Positions 8,688-16,774 of a stretch of 64,000 bases of DNA are shown in pieces (the first letter of the stretch is position 1; each line of letters opens with the position of its first letter). Both the position numbers and the translations under genes were made by a program. The notes under the pieces were generated by a model. That model was not told where the DNA came from and did no database searches. It was given only the letters and a program-made list of their open reading frames with translations. The DNA is from Terriglobales bacterium (GTDB lineage Bacteria; Acidobacteriota; Terriglobia; Terriglobales; Acidobacteriaceae), in contig DASRFG010000019.1 in the NCBI GenBank assembly GCA_035651655.1, forward strand, positions 62,001 through 126,000, written 5' to 3'.

Positions 8688-10928
8688 ATGCACCCCGGTC
8701 GCGTTCTCAAGTGGATGGTTGTGCTGGCGGTCTCGGCCGCGATGCCAGTCTGCTTGAGCGCCGCCGAGAGAACTACAATTTCACTCGACGGCACTTGGGA
8801 TATTGCGGATTCGAAAGAAGCTGATGCGATTCCGTCCCTATGGAATCACCAGGCGCCGGTGCCGGGACTCGCACATTCTGCGCAGCCTGGCTTCCCAAAG
8901 GTGGACCAGTTCGACAGCCGGTTGCTGATTCAGAACCGGGTCAGCAATGGCAAACTTCCTGAGAGCGCCATCGTCACTAATGCCGGCGTATCCCGACAGG
9001 AACGCAACTGGTTTTGGTATCGCCGCACCTTTGAACTCTCCGCAATCCGAAGCGTGGCCATTCTCCACATTAACAAGGCGCAGTTCGGAACTGCGATTTG
9101 GCTCAATGGCATCAAGATTGGCGATCACCTACCTTGCTTCACGAGGGCAACGTTGGACGTCAGCAGGGCGATCCGTCGCGGTAGTAACGAATTAATAGTT
9201 CGCGTTGGAGCACATCCTGGGGTCCTGCCCCCCACAGTTTCCGCCGGCACTGACTTTGAAAAGATCCGCTGGACTCCGGGCATCTACGACATCGTTTTTC
9301 TAGCGCTTAACGACAATCCATCCATTGAAAACGTCCAGGTGGCGCCGAAGGTTGCAGACAGCTCAATCGTTGTACAGACATCTCTGCACAACTTGGCAAA
9401 GCATCCGACGTCGTTTGATCTGACACAGCGCGTGCATGCCTGGAAGATAAGCACCACGGTGGCGAGTTCCAGCCCGAAGCACATTACTCTCGCTCCTGGC
9501 GAAAGCAAAATAGTTCTTCAGACCATGCGGTTACCCGGAGCACGCCTGTGGTCCCCGGAATCGCCCAACTTGTATGTGCTTGAAACGGGTACCGGAGGCG
9601 ATAGTGCAACCACCCGTTTCGGCATGCGTGAGTTTCGCTTCGACACAGCCACTAAAAGGGCATATCTCAACGGCCGCCCCTATTTCATGCGCGGATCAAA
9701 CATTACTCTTCACCGATTCTTCGAAGACCCTCTATCAGGCACGCTGCCGTGGGACGAGGCCTGGGTGCGGAAACTGCTTGTCGAAATTCCGCGCCAGATG
9801 CACTGGAACAGTTTTCGGTTCTGCATTGGCCCCGTCCCCGATCAATGGCTCGACATCGCTGACGAAGCAGGACTACTCATCCAGAACGAATACTTCGTGT
9901 GGACTGGGCATGATTGGCATGGCCCCGAGAACCAAGTGCATTTCAACACTGAAGAGATGATCCCAGAGTACAGCGAATGGCTGCGCGATAACTGGAATCA
10001 TCCCAGCGTTGTGGTTTGGGATGCAAACAATGAAACCTGGGACCCGGACTTCGGAGAGAAGATCATTCCGGCGGTTCGTGGCCTCGACCTTTCAAGCCGG
10101 CCTTGGGAAAACAGTTACAACCCTCCGCAGGGCGCTGACGATCCGGTTGAGGACCATCCATACGAATTTCAGACGATGGCAAGCGGCGGTCCTGAGTTCA
10201 GCATGACAGCGCTTGAAAGTCCGGGTGGGATCTCTCCTGGCGCACAGACGGGACATGCTCTCATACTGAATGAATACGGCTGGCTTTGGTTGAACCGCGA
10301 CGGTGCGCCCACCGAGCTTACAAAAAATCTTTACCCGGCCCTTCTCGGAAGGGACTCGTCTGCGGAACAAAGGCTCGCTCTGAATGCCTACCTGCTGGCC
10401 GGCCTTACCGAGTACTGGCGCGCCTACCGCCAATACGCCGGAGTCCTCCATTTTGTGTATCTCACCAGTAGCGATCCCGCCGGTTACACTTCAGACCATT
10501 TTCGCGATATAAAAAATCTGGAACTTCATCCGGAGTTCCGCGATTACATGAGCAATGCATTTGCACCCTTGGGGGTGTACCTAAGCTTTTGGCAACCAAA
10601 AATTGAGGCTCGAAGCCAACGCACGCTACCCGTGATGCTGGTCAACGACAAGGACCGGCAGATTGAGGGCACACTCACTCTGGACCTCGAGACGAAGGGT
10701 GGCAGTCGCGTAGCAAGTCAAACGGCAAAGTTCAAAATCGCGGCGCTGGGGCAGGAAACGATTTATAACGATTTCAAATTCCCGGACACCACCGGTGATT
10801 TCCTTCTGCGAGCGATTATCGATTATCGGGAGAACGGCGCCAACTTGTCCACTCAAAGCCGACGCTACCTTAAGCTGGTAGAACCTGAAAGACAAGGAGA
10901 TGGTGGTGGGACGCACCTAGAACAGTGA
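8688..10928 (+). CDS. Glycoside hydrolase family 2 protein (beta-galactosidase/mannosidase type), exported
   Basis: An exported enzyme of 746 residues that should cleave beta-linked sugars from a glycan or glycoside. The substrate cannot be told from sequence. Order: signal peptide (WMVVLAVSAAMPVCLSAAE), jelly-roll sugar-binding domain (ISLDGTWDI), immunoglobulin-like domain, TIM barrel. DANNETWDP carries the likely acid/base Glu449 and ILNEYGW the nucleophile Glu529; the 80-residue spacing fits the GH2 family. ATG 8688 is chosen because the signal peptide starts there. The GTG at 8583 would add 35 residues across a strong hairpin. Its neighbours (DUF1080 and GMC genes) suggest sugar or glycoside breakdown. 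Confidence 0.85.
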   Translation: MHPGRVLKWMVVLAVSAAMPVCLSAAERTTISLDGTWDIADSKEADAIPSLWNHQAPVPGLAHSAQPGFPKVDQFDSRLLIQNRVSNGKLPESAIVTNAGVSRQERNWFWYRRTFELSAIRSVAILHINKAQFGTAIWLNGIKIGDHLPCFTRATLDVSRAIRRGSNELIVRVGAHPGVLPPTVSAGTDFEKIRWTPGIYDIVFLALNDNPSIENVQVAPKVADSSIVVQTSLHNLAKHPTSFDLTQRVHAWKISTTVASSSPKHITLAPGESKIVLQTMRLPGARLWSPESPNLYVLETGTGGDSATTRFGMREFRFDTATKRAYLNGRPYFMRGSNITLHRFFEDPLSGTLPWDEAWVRKLLVEIPRQMHWNSFRFCIGPVPDQWLDIADEAGLLIQNEYFVWTGHDWHGPENQVHFNTEEMIPEYSEWLRDNWNHPSVVVWDANNETWDPDFGEKIIPAVRGLDLSSRPWENSYNPPQGADDPVEDHPYEFQTMASGGPEFSMTALESPGGISPGAQTGHALILNEYGWLWLNRDGAPTELTKNLYPALLGRDSSAEQRLALNAYLLAGLTEYWRAYRQYAGVLHFVYLTSSDPAGYTSDHFRDIKNLELHPEFRDYMSNAFAPLGVYLSFWQPKIEARSQRTLPVMLVNDKDRQIEGTLTLDLETKGGSRVASQTAKFKIAALGQETIYNDFKFPDTTGDFLLRAIIDYRENGANLSTQSRRYLKLVEPERQGDGGGTHLEQ

Positions 10929-10952
10929 GTAAGTGAACCTGGCCTCAGTAGA

Positions 10953-11636
10953 TTACTGCGACAGTGGTGTGAGCGAAATCTCCTTGAAGTAAACCTCGGG
11001 TCCGGGATGATTCTGTACTCCGATAAAGCCCGAGTCGGGTCGCGGTCCTCGATCAGGATCATGAGAGCCAGCAGCTTTCGCTGGCACAGGTTGTCCCTCA
11101 GCGAAATCCGTGACTTTGGCGCCGTTGAGATATACGACGGTACGCGGTCCATCGAGCGTTATGTCCATCGTGTTCCACTTGCCGATAGAGTTGATGGAGC
11201 GCGCCAGTGCTTTTGTAAATGTGTAGAGAACTCCGGTACAGGAGTAGTCGTCCGGCCAGTCGCCAATTTCAACCTCGTACCCTCGGTTGATTGCCATCCA
11301 TGGCTCAGTGGGCTTCTCCGGTATCCTGATAAAGACTCCGGAGTCCGATTCCTTAGCGGTGAGTTTGAAAACCACGCGGAGGGTGGCATTTGCAATCTTC
11401 TCTCTTGTGTACCACAGCATACCCATTCCACCCTCGGTCTTCATGATGCCGTCCTTTACTATGAAAGAGCCGGGACCAACTTGTTGCCACCCGTCAAGAT
11501 TCTTTGCGTTGAATAGGAGACGTCTTGAAGTCTGCGCAGGTGCTGTGCCGACGAACGCCAGCACCATTACGGATATCATCGCCGGGAAGAATCTTGGCCG
11601 TCGCTCGAGGCCGAAAGTGCCGAGGTAGAGGTTCAT
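10953..11636 (-). CDS. 3-keto-disaccharide hydrolase domain (DUF1080) protein, exported
   Basis: A 227-residue protein with an N-terminal signal (AMISVMVLAFVGTAPAQT) and one concanavalin-like DUF1080 domain: LLFNAKNLDGWQ at the start, then SDSGVFIRIPE, GYEVEIGD, GKWNTMDITLDG and GFIGVQNHPGPEVYFKEI. Members of this family bind or hydrolyse sugars, including 3-keto-glycosides. Such genes often stand beside GMC-type sugar oxidoreductases, as here (12510). It is convergent with the GH2 gene and divergent from the Tat-exported subunit gene. Family assignment is confident, substrate is not. Confidence 0.88.
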   Translation of the reverse strand: MNLYLGTFGLERRPRFFPAMISVMVLAFVGTAPAQTSRRLLFNAKNLDGWQQVGPGSFIVKDGIMKTEGGMGMLWYTREKIANATLRVVFKLTAKESDSGVFIRIPEKPTEPWMAINRGYEVEIGDWPDDYSCTGVLYTFTKALARSINSIGKWNTMDITLDGPRTVVYLNGAKVTDFAEGQPVPAKAAGSHDPDRGPRPDSGFIGVQNHPGPEVYFKEISLTPLSQ

Positions 11637-11710
11637 GTACTTAGAAATGTTTCGCGGTCCGCATCAAATTGGATGCGTGTGGGTTAGCAACGCCGCCCGC
11701 ATTTTACGCC

Positions 11711-11739
11711 TTGACACTGTATTCGGAGCGATGTAAAAA
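11711..11739 (+). promoter_or_regulatory. Promoter candidate for the 11790/12510 operon
   Basis: A perfect TTGACA at 11711-11716, a 17-base spacer and TAAAAA at 11734-11739 (4 of 6 matches to TATAAT). It lies about 50 bases before the TTG start at 11790, in the divergent gap with the DUF1080 gene. Confidence 0.45.
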
Positions 11740-11789
11740 AGCCGCCTACGAAACCGCGATCAGAAGACGGTTTTCACGGGTGAGGAAAT

Positions 11790-12497
11790 TTGGGCGGCCA
11801 AGGAGTGGAACGCCGGGAGATTCTCCGGTACATCGGGATCGCCGCGGTCGCGGCCACATTCCCTGGCTTTAATAAGTGGGTATTCGCTTGCCCTGAGGGT
11901 CATACTCACACGCAAACTTCACCGCCGCCTCCAGCTCCGTACCGGCTGCTGTTTTTTTCACCGCAGTACTACCGGATGATCGACCATATCGCGGAGATGA
12001 TTATTCCGGAAGACGATCATCCCGGCGCCAAAAAAGCGGGGGTTGCCGAGTTCATTGATTTCATGGTGGCCAATCGCGTCCCCGTGAGTGCTTCACGCGA
12101 CATTCGCTCCACGGATGATGCGATTCAAATAGGCAATGAGGCGCAGAGCAAATTCATTGCTGGTCTCGATTGGATAAACGCCCGAAGCCAATCCGAGTTC
12201 GGGGGACAGTTCATGGACATTACCCCGCAGCAGCAGAACAGCCTGATGGAGGAGCTTGCTTACAAAGCGAAATTCAAACCCACTACAGAGGCGGGACGCG
12301 CTTTTTTCCAGATGATGCGCGACTACACGGTTGTCGGCTACTACACCACCAAAATTGGATTGCAAAGTCTCGGCTATCCGGGGCTTCGGACAGTATGGGG
12401 TAAGATGCCGGGTTGTTCCCATCCCGACGATCCGGAACATGCACATCTTCCGCCACCTTCCATCCCTGCCGCGTCCGGTCAAACCAACAAGCACTGA
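11790..12497 (+). CDS. Gluconate 2-dehydrogenase subunit 3-like protein, Tat signal
   Basis: A 235-residue small-subunit partner of GMC flavoprotein dehydrogenases. The N-terminus has a twin-arginine signal (ERREILRYIGIAAVAATFPG), so it is folded in the cytoplasm and exported, probably carrying its partner along. The mature part has the pattern MIDHIAEMIIPEDDHPGAKKAGV typical of this family. The start is TTG 11790 with GAGGA at 11782-11786. A GTG at residue 6 is an alternative. The GMC gene begins 12 bases after its stop, and the two form an operon and presumably a complex that oxidises a sugar or sugar acid at the membrane. Confidence 0.85.
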   Translation: MGGQGVERREILRYIGIAAVAATFPGFNKWVFACPEGHTHTQTSPPPPAPYRLLFFSPQYYRMIDHIAEMIIPEDDHPGAKKAGVAEFIDFMVANRVPVSASRDIRSTDDAIQIGNEAQSKFIAGLDWINARSQSEFGGQFMDITPQQQNSLMEELAYKAKFKPTTEAGRAFFQMMRDYTVVGYYTTKIGLQSLGYPGLRTVWGKMPGCSHPDDPEHAHLPPPSIPAASGQTNKH

Positions 12498-12509
12498 GAG
12501 GATTTTCTA

Positions 12510-14207
12510 TTGGCCGCCAATATGTATGACGTGATTGTGGTGGGAACCGGCGCTGGCGGCGGCACCGCCATGAAGATCCTATGCGAAGCAGGACTCAAGG
12601 TCTGTGCTGTTAACTCGGGTCGGCGCACCGACCCACAAGTGGACTATCGCAACCACCGGCAGGTTTACGACTTGAAGTATCGGGGATACGGCGATCCCTT
12701 GCGCCTGAAGGGAAAAGCGCACCAGGAGCCCTATTCGGTGGAGGAGTCAGAATACAGCGATGGCAGAGACCTGTTTGAACATGATGTAGCGTATTCCAAT
12801 GCCCCAGGCACGGATTGGTACTGGAAGCGCTGCAAGGCAACCGGCGGCAAGGCCAATTTTTGGGGCCGCTCGTCGGCCCGCTTTGGTGACATTGATTTCA
12901 AGGCCGCGGAACTCGATGGATTCGGTGAAAACTGGCCGGTGGATTACGCAGAGATTGCACCCTGGTTCACAAAAGCCGAACGATACATGGGCGTGGCCAG
13001 CACCATCCAGAATCGGCCAAGCAATCCTGATGGCGAGTATCTGCCGCCGATGCCCTGGCGCTGTATTGATTACATTATTCAGAAGGGCGCTGAAAAACTC
13101 GGGTTACCTTATCTGCCCGATCGCTGCGCCCAATTGACCGTCGCCCACAATGATCATCCTCCCTGCCATTACTGCGGGAACTGCAGTCGTGGATGCGACG
13201 TCGGAGCTTTCTTTTCGCCCACATGGTTCACAATCCCCGAGGCGGAAGCTACAAAGAACCTCACGCTCCTGACTCATGCCCTGGTGCGCGAAGTCATCGT
13301 AGACCAGAACGGCATGGCAAAAGGTGTCGCCTATATTGATCGTCTCAGCCGAAAAGAAGTTGAGGTCTATGCCAAAGTAGTCGTGCTGGCGGCTTCGTGC
13401 GTTGAGACGGCACACATCATGTTAAATTCGAAGTCTCGCCATTGGCCCACAGGACTTGCAAATTCCAGCGGACAACTTGGCCGCAATCTCTGCGAACACT
13501 TGTACGGTAGCCCGGGATATGGCTACCTGCCGCGCCTGTTGGGCCAACCGGCCACTCCCGACAACATCGCCGATTCCACCGTGGCCTGGATGCCGCGTTG
13601 GCAGAATTTGAAAAATCCGCGGGAAGAGAAATTTATCCGCGGCTACTCGGTTTACATCGGAGGCGGTTGCGGAGAGTTCCCGGGATATTACGGGCAGATC
13701 GAAGGCTTTGGCTCGTCATTCAAGCGCGACATTAAACGTTACTACCCTACTGGGATCGGCTCTCTTATTCAGGCGCCTACCCTTCCGAGCCCGACGAACT
13801 ATGTTGACATTGATCCGGAGAAGAAAGACATATTCGGCATTCCCCAGCTTCGGTTTCATTTTCAATGGGGTCAGAACGAACTCCTCATGTGGGAACACTC
13901 AAAGCAGCTAATGCTCGATCTCTTTAAAGCGATGGGCGCAGAGATGTGGGGCGCTGACGAGCAGCCGAACCGGCCCGGAACCAGTTTGCACGAAACCGGA
14001 GTCTGCAGGTTTGGAAATGATCCAAAAACCGCGGTCACGAACAAATGGGCACAGACCCACGACGTTCCGAACCTTTATATCTGCGACGCAAGTATTTTTC
14101 CAAGCTGCACTGACAAAACCACCACTATGCCAATCGTCGCCTTCACTATGCGCAATTGCGATCACATGCTCGACAACTTCAAAAAGGGCGTTCACAATCG
14201 CGCCTGA
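12510..14207 (+). CDS. GMC-family FAD-dependent oxidoreductase, large subunit
   Basis: A 565-residue flavoprotein that should oxidise an alcohol or sugar and pass electrons on through its partner. The N-terminal FAD-binding motif is VVGTGAGGGTA. A cysteine-rich segment (PPCHYCGNCSRGC near residue 220) is typical of the gluconate-dehydrogenase/pyranose-dehydrogenase branch. The C-terminal GMC domain contains SLHETGVCRFG with the candidate catalytic His, and then CDASIFPSCTDKTTTMP. The start is TTG 12510, preceded by GAGAGGA. It has no signal peptide of its own, which fits co-export with the Tat-signal subunit encoded just upstream. The substrate is unknown. Confidence 0.9.
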   Translation: MAANMYDVIVVGTGAGGGTAMKILCEAGLKVCAVNSGRRTDPQVDYRNHRQVYDLKYRGYGDPLRLKGKAHQEPYSVEESEYSDGRDLFEHDVAYSNAPGTDWYWKRCKATGGKANFWGRSSARFGDIDFKAAELDGFGENWPVDYAEIAPWFTKAERYMGVASTIQNRPSNPDGEYLPPMPWRCIDYIIQKGAEKLGLPYLPDRCAQLTVAHNDHPPCHYCGNCSRGCDVGAFFSPTWFTIPEAEATKNLTLLTHALVREVIVDQNGMAKGVAYIDRLSRKEVEVYAKVVVLAASCVETAHIMLNSKSRHWPTGLANSSGQLGRNLCEHLYGSPGYGYLPRLLGQPATPDNIADSTVAWMPRWQNLKNPREEKFIRGYSVYIGGGCGEFPGYYGQIEGFGSSFKRDIKRYYPTGIGSLIQAPTLPSPTNYVDIDPEKKDIFGIPQLRFHFQWGQNELLMWEHSKQLMLDLFKAMGAEMWGADEQPNRPGTSLHETGVCRFGNDPKTAVTNKWAQTHDVPNLYICDASIFPSCTDKTTTMPIVAFTMRNCDHMLDNFKKGVHNRA

Positions 14208-14291
14208 AAACATGCAAGCAATTCTTGATCTTGTGGGCAGTGGTCCCGATAGTATCCGGCCACAGGCATTCGAACCGAGGTAAAGCGGCCC

Positions 14292-15560
14292 TCAGCGGCC
14301 GACGCCGACGTAGCGAAATCCCATGCCGCGCAGTTTGGCGCCGTCGAGCAGGTTTTTGGTATCTACGATTACCTGCCTCTTGAGCAGGCCCCGGATGCGC
14401 TGAAAATCAAGGTTGCGAAATTCGGGCCATCCCGTCCCCACCACCAGGGCGTGCGCGCCCTCAACCGCGGAGTACACGGAATCGCAATATTTGATCTGGC
14501 CGTCCAATTCAGTTTTTGCGCCGGGCATAGCGACCGGATCATAGGCGCGTACGTTTGCGCCTCTAGCAATGAGACTCCGGATCAGCCGAATGGAGGAAGA
14601 GCCCGCGACGGAATTGGTGTTGGGCTTGAAGGCGAGGCCGATCATAGCTACTTGCTTATCGGTGATGTTCTCCAAGGTGTCACAAATCTTCTTGGCCATC
14701 TGGTCAGAAAACGAGCTGTTGACGTCGCGCGCCGCTGCCAGCACCTTCAAGGGAACGTGATGCTCTCCGGCCAACTGGCTCAGGGAGTACATGTCAGTTT
14801 CTGCGAATGGGCCGCCGATGCCGGATCCGGCTTGCAAACAGCGTGGACCGATCCGCTTGTCCAAACCCAGCGCCAGGCCCAGATCAACCGCATCCGCTCC
14901 CACATGCTCACATAAAGCGGCAAGCTCGTTAATAAAAGATAGCTTGGTAGCCAGGAATGCCGTATCTGCCTGGCGAGCCAGCTCAGCCGTCTCATGATTG
15001 GTAACCAGCACTGGAACACCGCGCATGACCAGAGGACGAAAAATCTGCTTCAGGGCCTTGACTGCCGCTTGCGATTCAGTGCCCAGGATGATGCGGTCAG
15101 GGCAGTTGAAATCTTCGACGGCGCAGCCATCCGTGAGGAAGATCGGCAGTGAGACCACGGTGACCGAAAGGCCGGCTTCCTTGAAGCGCTTCTCAATAGC
15201 GGCTGCGGTGCCGACGGGGACGGGCGTGACCACCGCCATGATCGTGTCTCGGGGCATGAGCCGGGCCACGTGCAACGCGGTTTCCTCGATACCTTTGGCG
15301 CTGTCCTCGGCAAGAAAGATAATCTGCGATCGTGCCGCGAGTTTTTCGATTTCGCTGGAATAAACCAGGCGTCCACAGCGCACGTTCCTGCGGATTACTT
15401 CTTCCAGGTTCTTTTCGTGAAACGGGATGGCGCCTTTGGCCATGCCCAGCAGGCGGTCAGCATCATCGTGGGAGCAGAAAACGGGCGTGCCGAAATCAGA
15501 CAGGCCAGCGGAAATTACCGTTGCCAAAAATCCCGAACCGTAGACTCCAAAGGGCAGCAT
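14292..15560 (-). CDS. UDP-glucose/GDP-mannose dehydrogenase family protein lacking the catalytic cysteine
   Basis: A 422-residue protein with the three-domain plan of nucleotide-sugar dehydrogenases: N-terminal Rossmann domain (GVYGSGFLATV), central domain (TPVPVGTA, PDRIILG, LATKLSFINELAALCEHVGAD) and C-terminal UDP-binding domain (IGLAFKPNTNSVAGSSS). The active-site segment is unusual: the canonical GYGGSCFPKD reads GIGGPFAETD, so the catalytic Cys is Phe252 and the following Lys is Thr255. PEFLREG is PIFLTDG. Thr (PVGT), Lys and Asn (KLSFINE) and Asp256 are kept. It probably binds a nucleotide sugar without performing the usual two-step oxidation. It lies downstream of a 2H phosphoesterase gene with a gap of about 200 bases. 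Confidence 0.85.
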   Translation of the reverse strand: MLPFGVYGSGFLATVISAGLSDFGTPVFCSHDDADRLLGMAKGAIPFHEKNLEEVIRRNVRCGRLVYSSEIEKLAARSQIIFLAEDSAKGIEETALHVARLMPRDTIMAVVTPVPVGTAAAIEKRFKEAGLSVTVVSLPIFLTDGCAVEDFNCPDRIILGTESQAAVKALKQIFRPLVMRGVPVLVTNHETAELARQADTAFLATKLSFINELAALCEHVGADAVDLGLALGLDKRIGPRCLQAGSGIGGPFAETDMYSLSQLAGEHHVPLKVLAAARDVNSSFSDQMAKKICDTLENITDKQVAMIGLAFKPNTNSVAGSSSIRLIRSLIARGANVRAYDPVAMPGAKTELDGQIKYCDSVYSAVEGAHALVVGTGWPEFRNLDFQRIRGLLKRQVIVDTKNLLDGAKLRGMGFRYVGVGR

Positions 15561-15762
15561 TTCCAGTCCTGTCGTGTGCGCTCAGGGGCCGCTCACCGGC
15601 AAGGGCCAGGCTCGTCTGGCTGCCCCCAGACCTTAATGTTTTATCGGGTTGGCCTTTCTCCGCAACACGGAAATGGGACATGTACCTCTGGCAGCTTCCA
15701 TGAATGGGAGCGGTTCGCTTTCGGGCAAGCGATTCCTAGTAGTTGCGAGTGGCAGGAAAAGG

Positions 15763-16320
15763 TCAGTATGACGTCGGTTTGGCTACCAGGTTACCGCCGA
15801 GAGGGACGGGCGCCAGGTCGTCCCATGTGCTGCCCTGGCCTTCGCGGACGAAGGTAAGCTCTTCAATGAGAATGCGGCGGTTGCCGCTGTATTCAGACCA
15901 GCGATCCTGGGCAAGCTGTAGTGCGCTTTTCGCCTCTGTCGCACTGCTCAACTTGGCGATGGTGAGGTGAGGCATGTAGGGGAATTGCTCCTGAAACTGC
16001 AAAGGACCGTGGTTTAGCTGGTCGTGAAGTTCGCGCATCCGATAGGCGCCATGAGCAACGCGGATAAACACAGTGGCAGTTTGCGGTACGAACGTCTCCA
16101 CTTCTCCCATGACCACTTCAAAAGGACTGGCTTGGCTGCAGACTTGTTCCACGATCTCGCGGGCTTGTTCTTCTGAACCCTGAAGGACACGGGGCGGCAA
16201 AATCGTAATGTGAGCGGGTAAATGGGGCAGAGTGGAACGGAGTTCCCGGCGCAAGCGCTCCACGAATTGCCCGACGGGAGCCTTTACATAAGCCACAAGG
16301 GCATATTGCAAGGGCTGCAT
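15763..16320 (-). CDS. 2'-5' RNA ligase / 2H phosphoesterase family protein
   Basis: A 185-residue cytoplasmic protein with the two HxT motifs that define the 2H superfamily: PAHITILPP near residue 37 and MPHLTIAKL near residue 122. Such enzymes act on 2',3'-cyclic or 2'-5' phosphodiester bonds in RNA or nucleotides. The length fits the LigT/YjcG group. The physiological substrate cannot be told. It lies on the same strand as, and upstream of, the dehydrogenase homologue. The 202-base gap between them gives no sign of tight coupling. Confidence 0.85.
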   Translation of the reverse strand: MQPLQYALVAYVKAPVGQFVERLRRELRSTLPHLPAHITILPPRVLQGSEEQAREIVEQVCSQASPFEVVMGEVETFVPQTATVFIRVAHGAYRMRELHDQLNHGPLQFQEQFPYMPHLTIAKLSSATEAKSALQLAQDRWSEYSGNRRILIEELTFVREGQGSTWDDLAPVPLGGNLVAKPTSY

Positions 16321-16405
16321 GACTGCATCGCATTATACCTCTGGCGATGGGGACGGGGTCTATTGACGAGGGCGGCACGAGCAGGGAGCAGACGAAGGGG
16401 TCGGT

Positions 16406-16411
16406 TATAAT
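16406..16411 (+). promoter_or_regulatory. -10 box candidate for tRNA-Pro
   Basis: A perfect TATAAT 75 bases upstream of the tRNA-Pro gene in the divergent gap. I see no convincing -35 box at the right distance. Confidence 0.3.
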
Positions 16412-16485
16412 CGAAGAGCGGGCCGAGTTGGACGGGGATTTTCATTTCTTGTTCATCTGCTCGGCGCGACCTTCCTTTATTTAGT

Positions 16486-16562
16486 CGGGGCGTAGCGCAG
16501 CCTGGTAGCGCACCTGCCTTGGGCGCAGGGGGTCACAGGTTCAAATCCTGTCGCCCCGACCA
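16486..16562 (+). tRNA. tRNA-Pro (anticodon TGG)
   Basis: A complete 77-base cloverleaf with encoded CCA. The acceptor stem is CGGGGCG (16486-16492) with CGCCCCG (16552-16558), and the discriminator is A16559. The anticodon stem CCTGC/GCAGG holds the loop CTTGGGC, which gives anticodon TGG. The T-arm is CACAGGTTCAAATCCTGTC. The last 7 bases of the gene begin a long direct repeat (16556-16659 and 18265-18368). Confidence 0.95.
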
Positions 16563-16659
16563 AACTTGATCCAGTTGTCTTTTCAGAAACTCAGAAGTTA
16601 ACCTATCCGTCACTTCAGAGCTTTTGCCCTGGCTGACTGATGAGAAAGGCTGTTCTCAA
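16556..16659 (+). repeat. Direct repeat, left copy, starting at the 3' end of tRNA-Pro
   Basis: 104 bases that align without gaps to 18265-18368. The first 53 bases are identical; the rest carries scattered substitutions. The left copy overlaps the last seven bases of tRNA-Pro. Together with the right copy it brackets a 1.7-kb segment holding the Sel1-repeat gene. This layout resembles attL/attR sites at a tRNA, but no integrase is present. Confidence 0.75.
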
Positions 16660-16774
16660 AAGGTATGGCGGGAGCCCTCTGGAACTCAACGTCCCTTCGG
16701 CGTAAAGTGCTGCCCTAGCAGTGAATTGGAGGTTCCGGTGTGTTTTTGCCTTATCCACTCCTGAAGGACTGCAG

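Noticed and set aside
8660-8690. T-arm-like CCAGGTTCAAACCCTG as a tRNA fragment or attachment remnant.
   Set aside because: Only one arm is present; no acceptor, anticodon or D-arm match around it.
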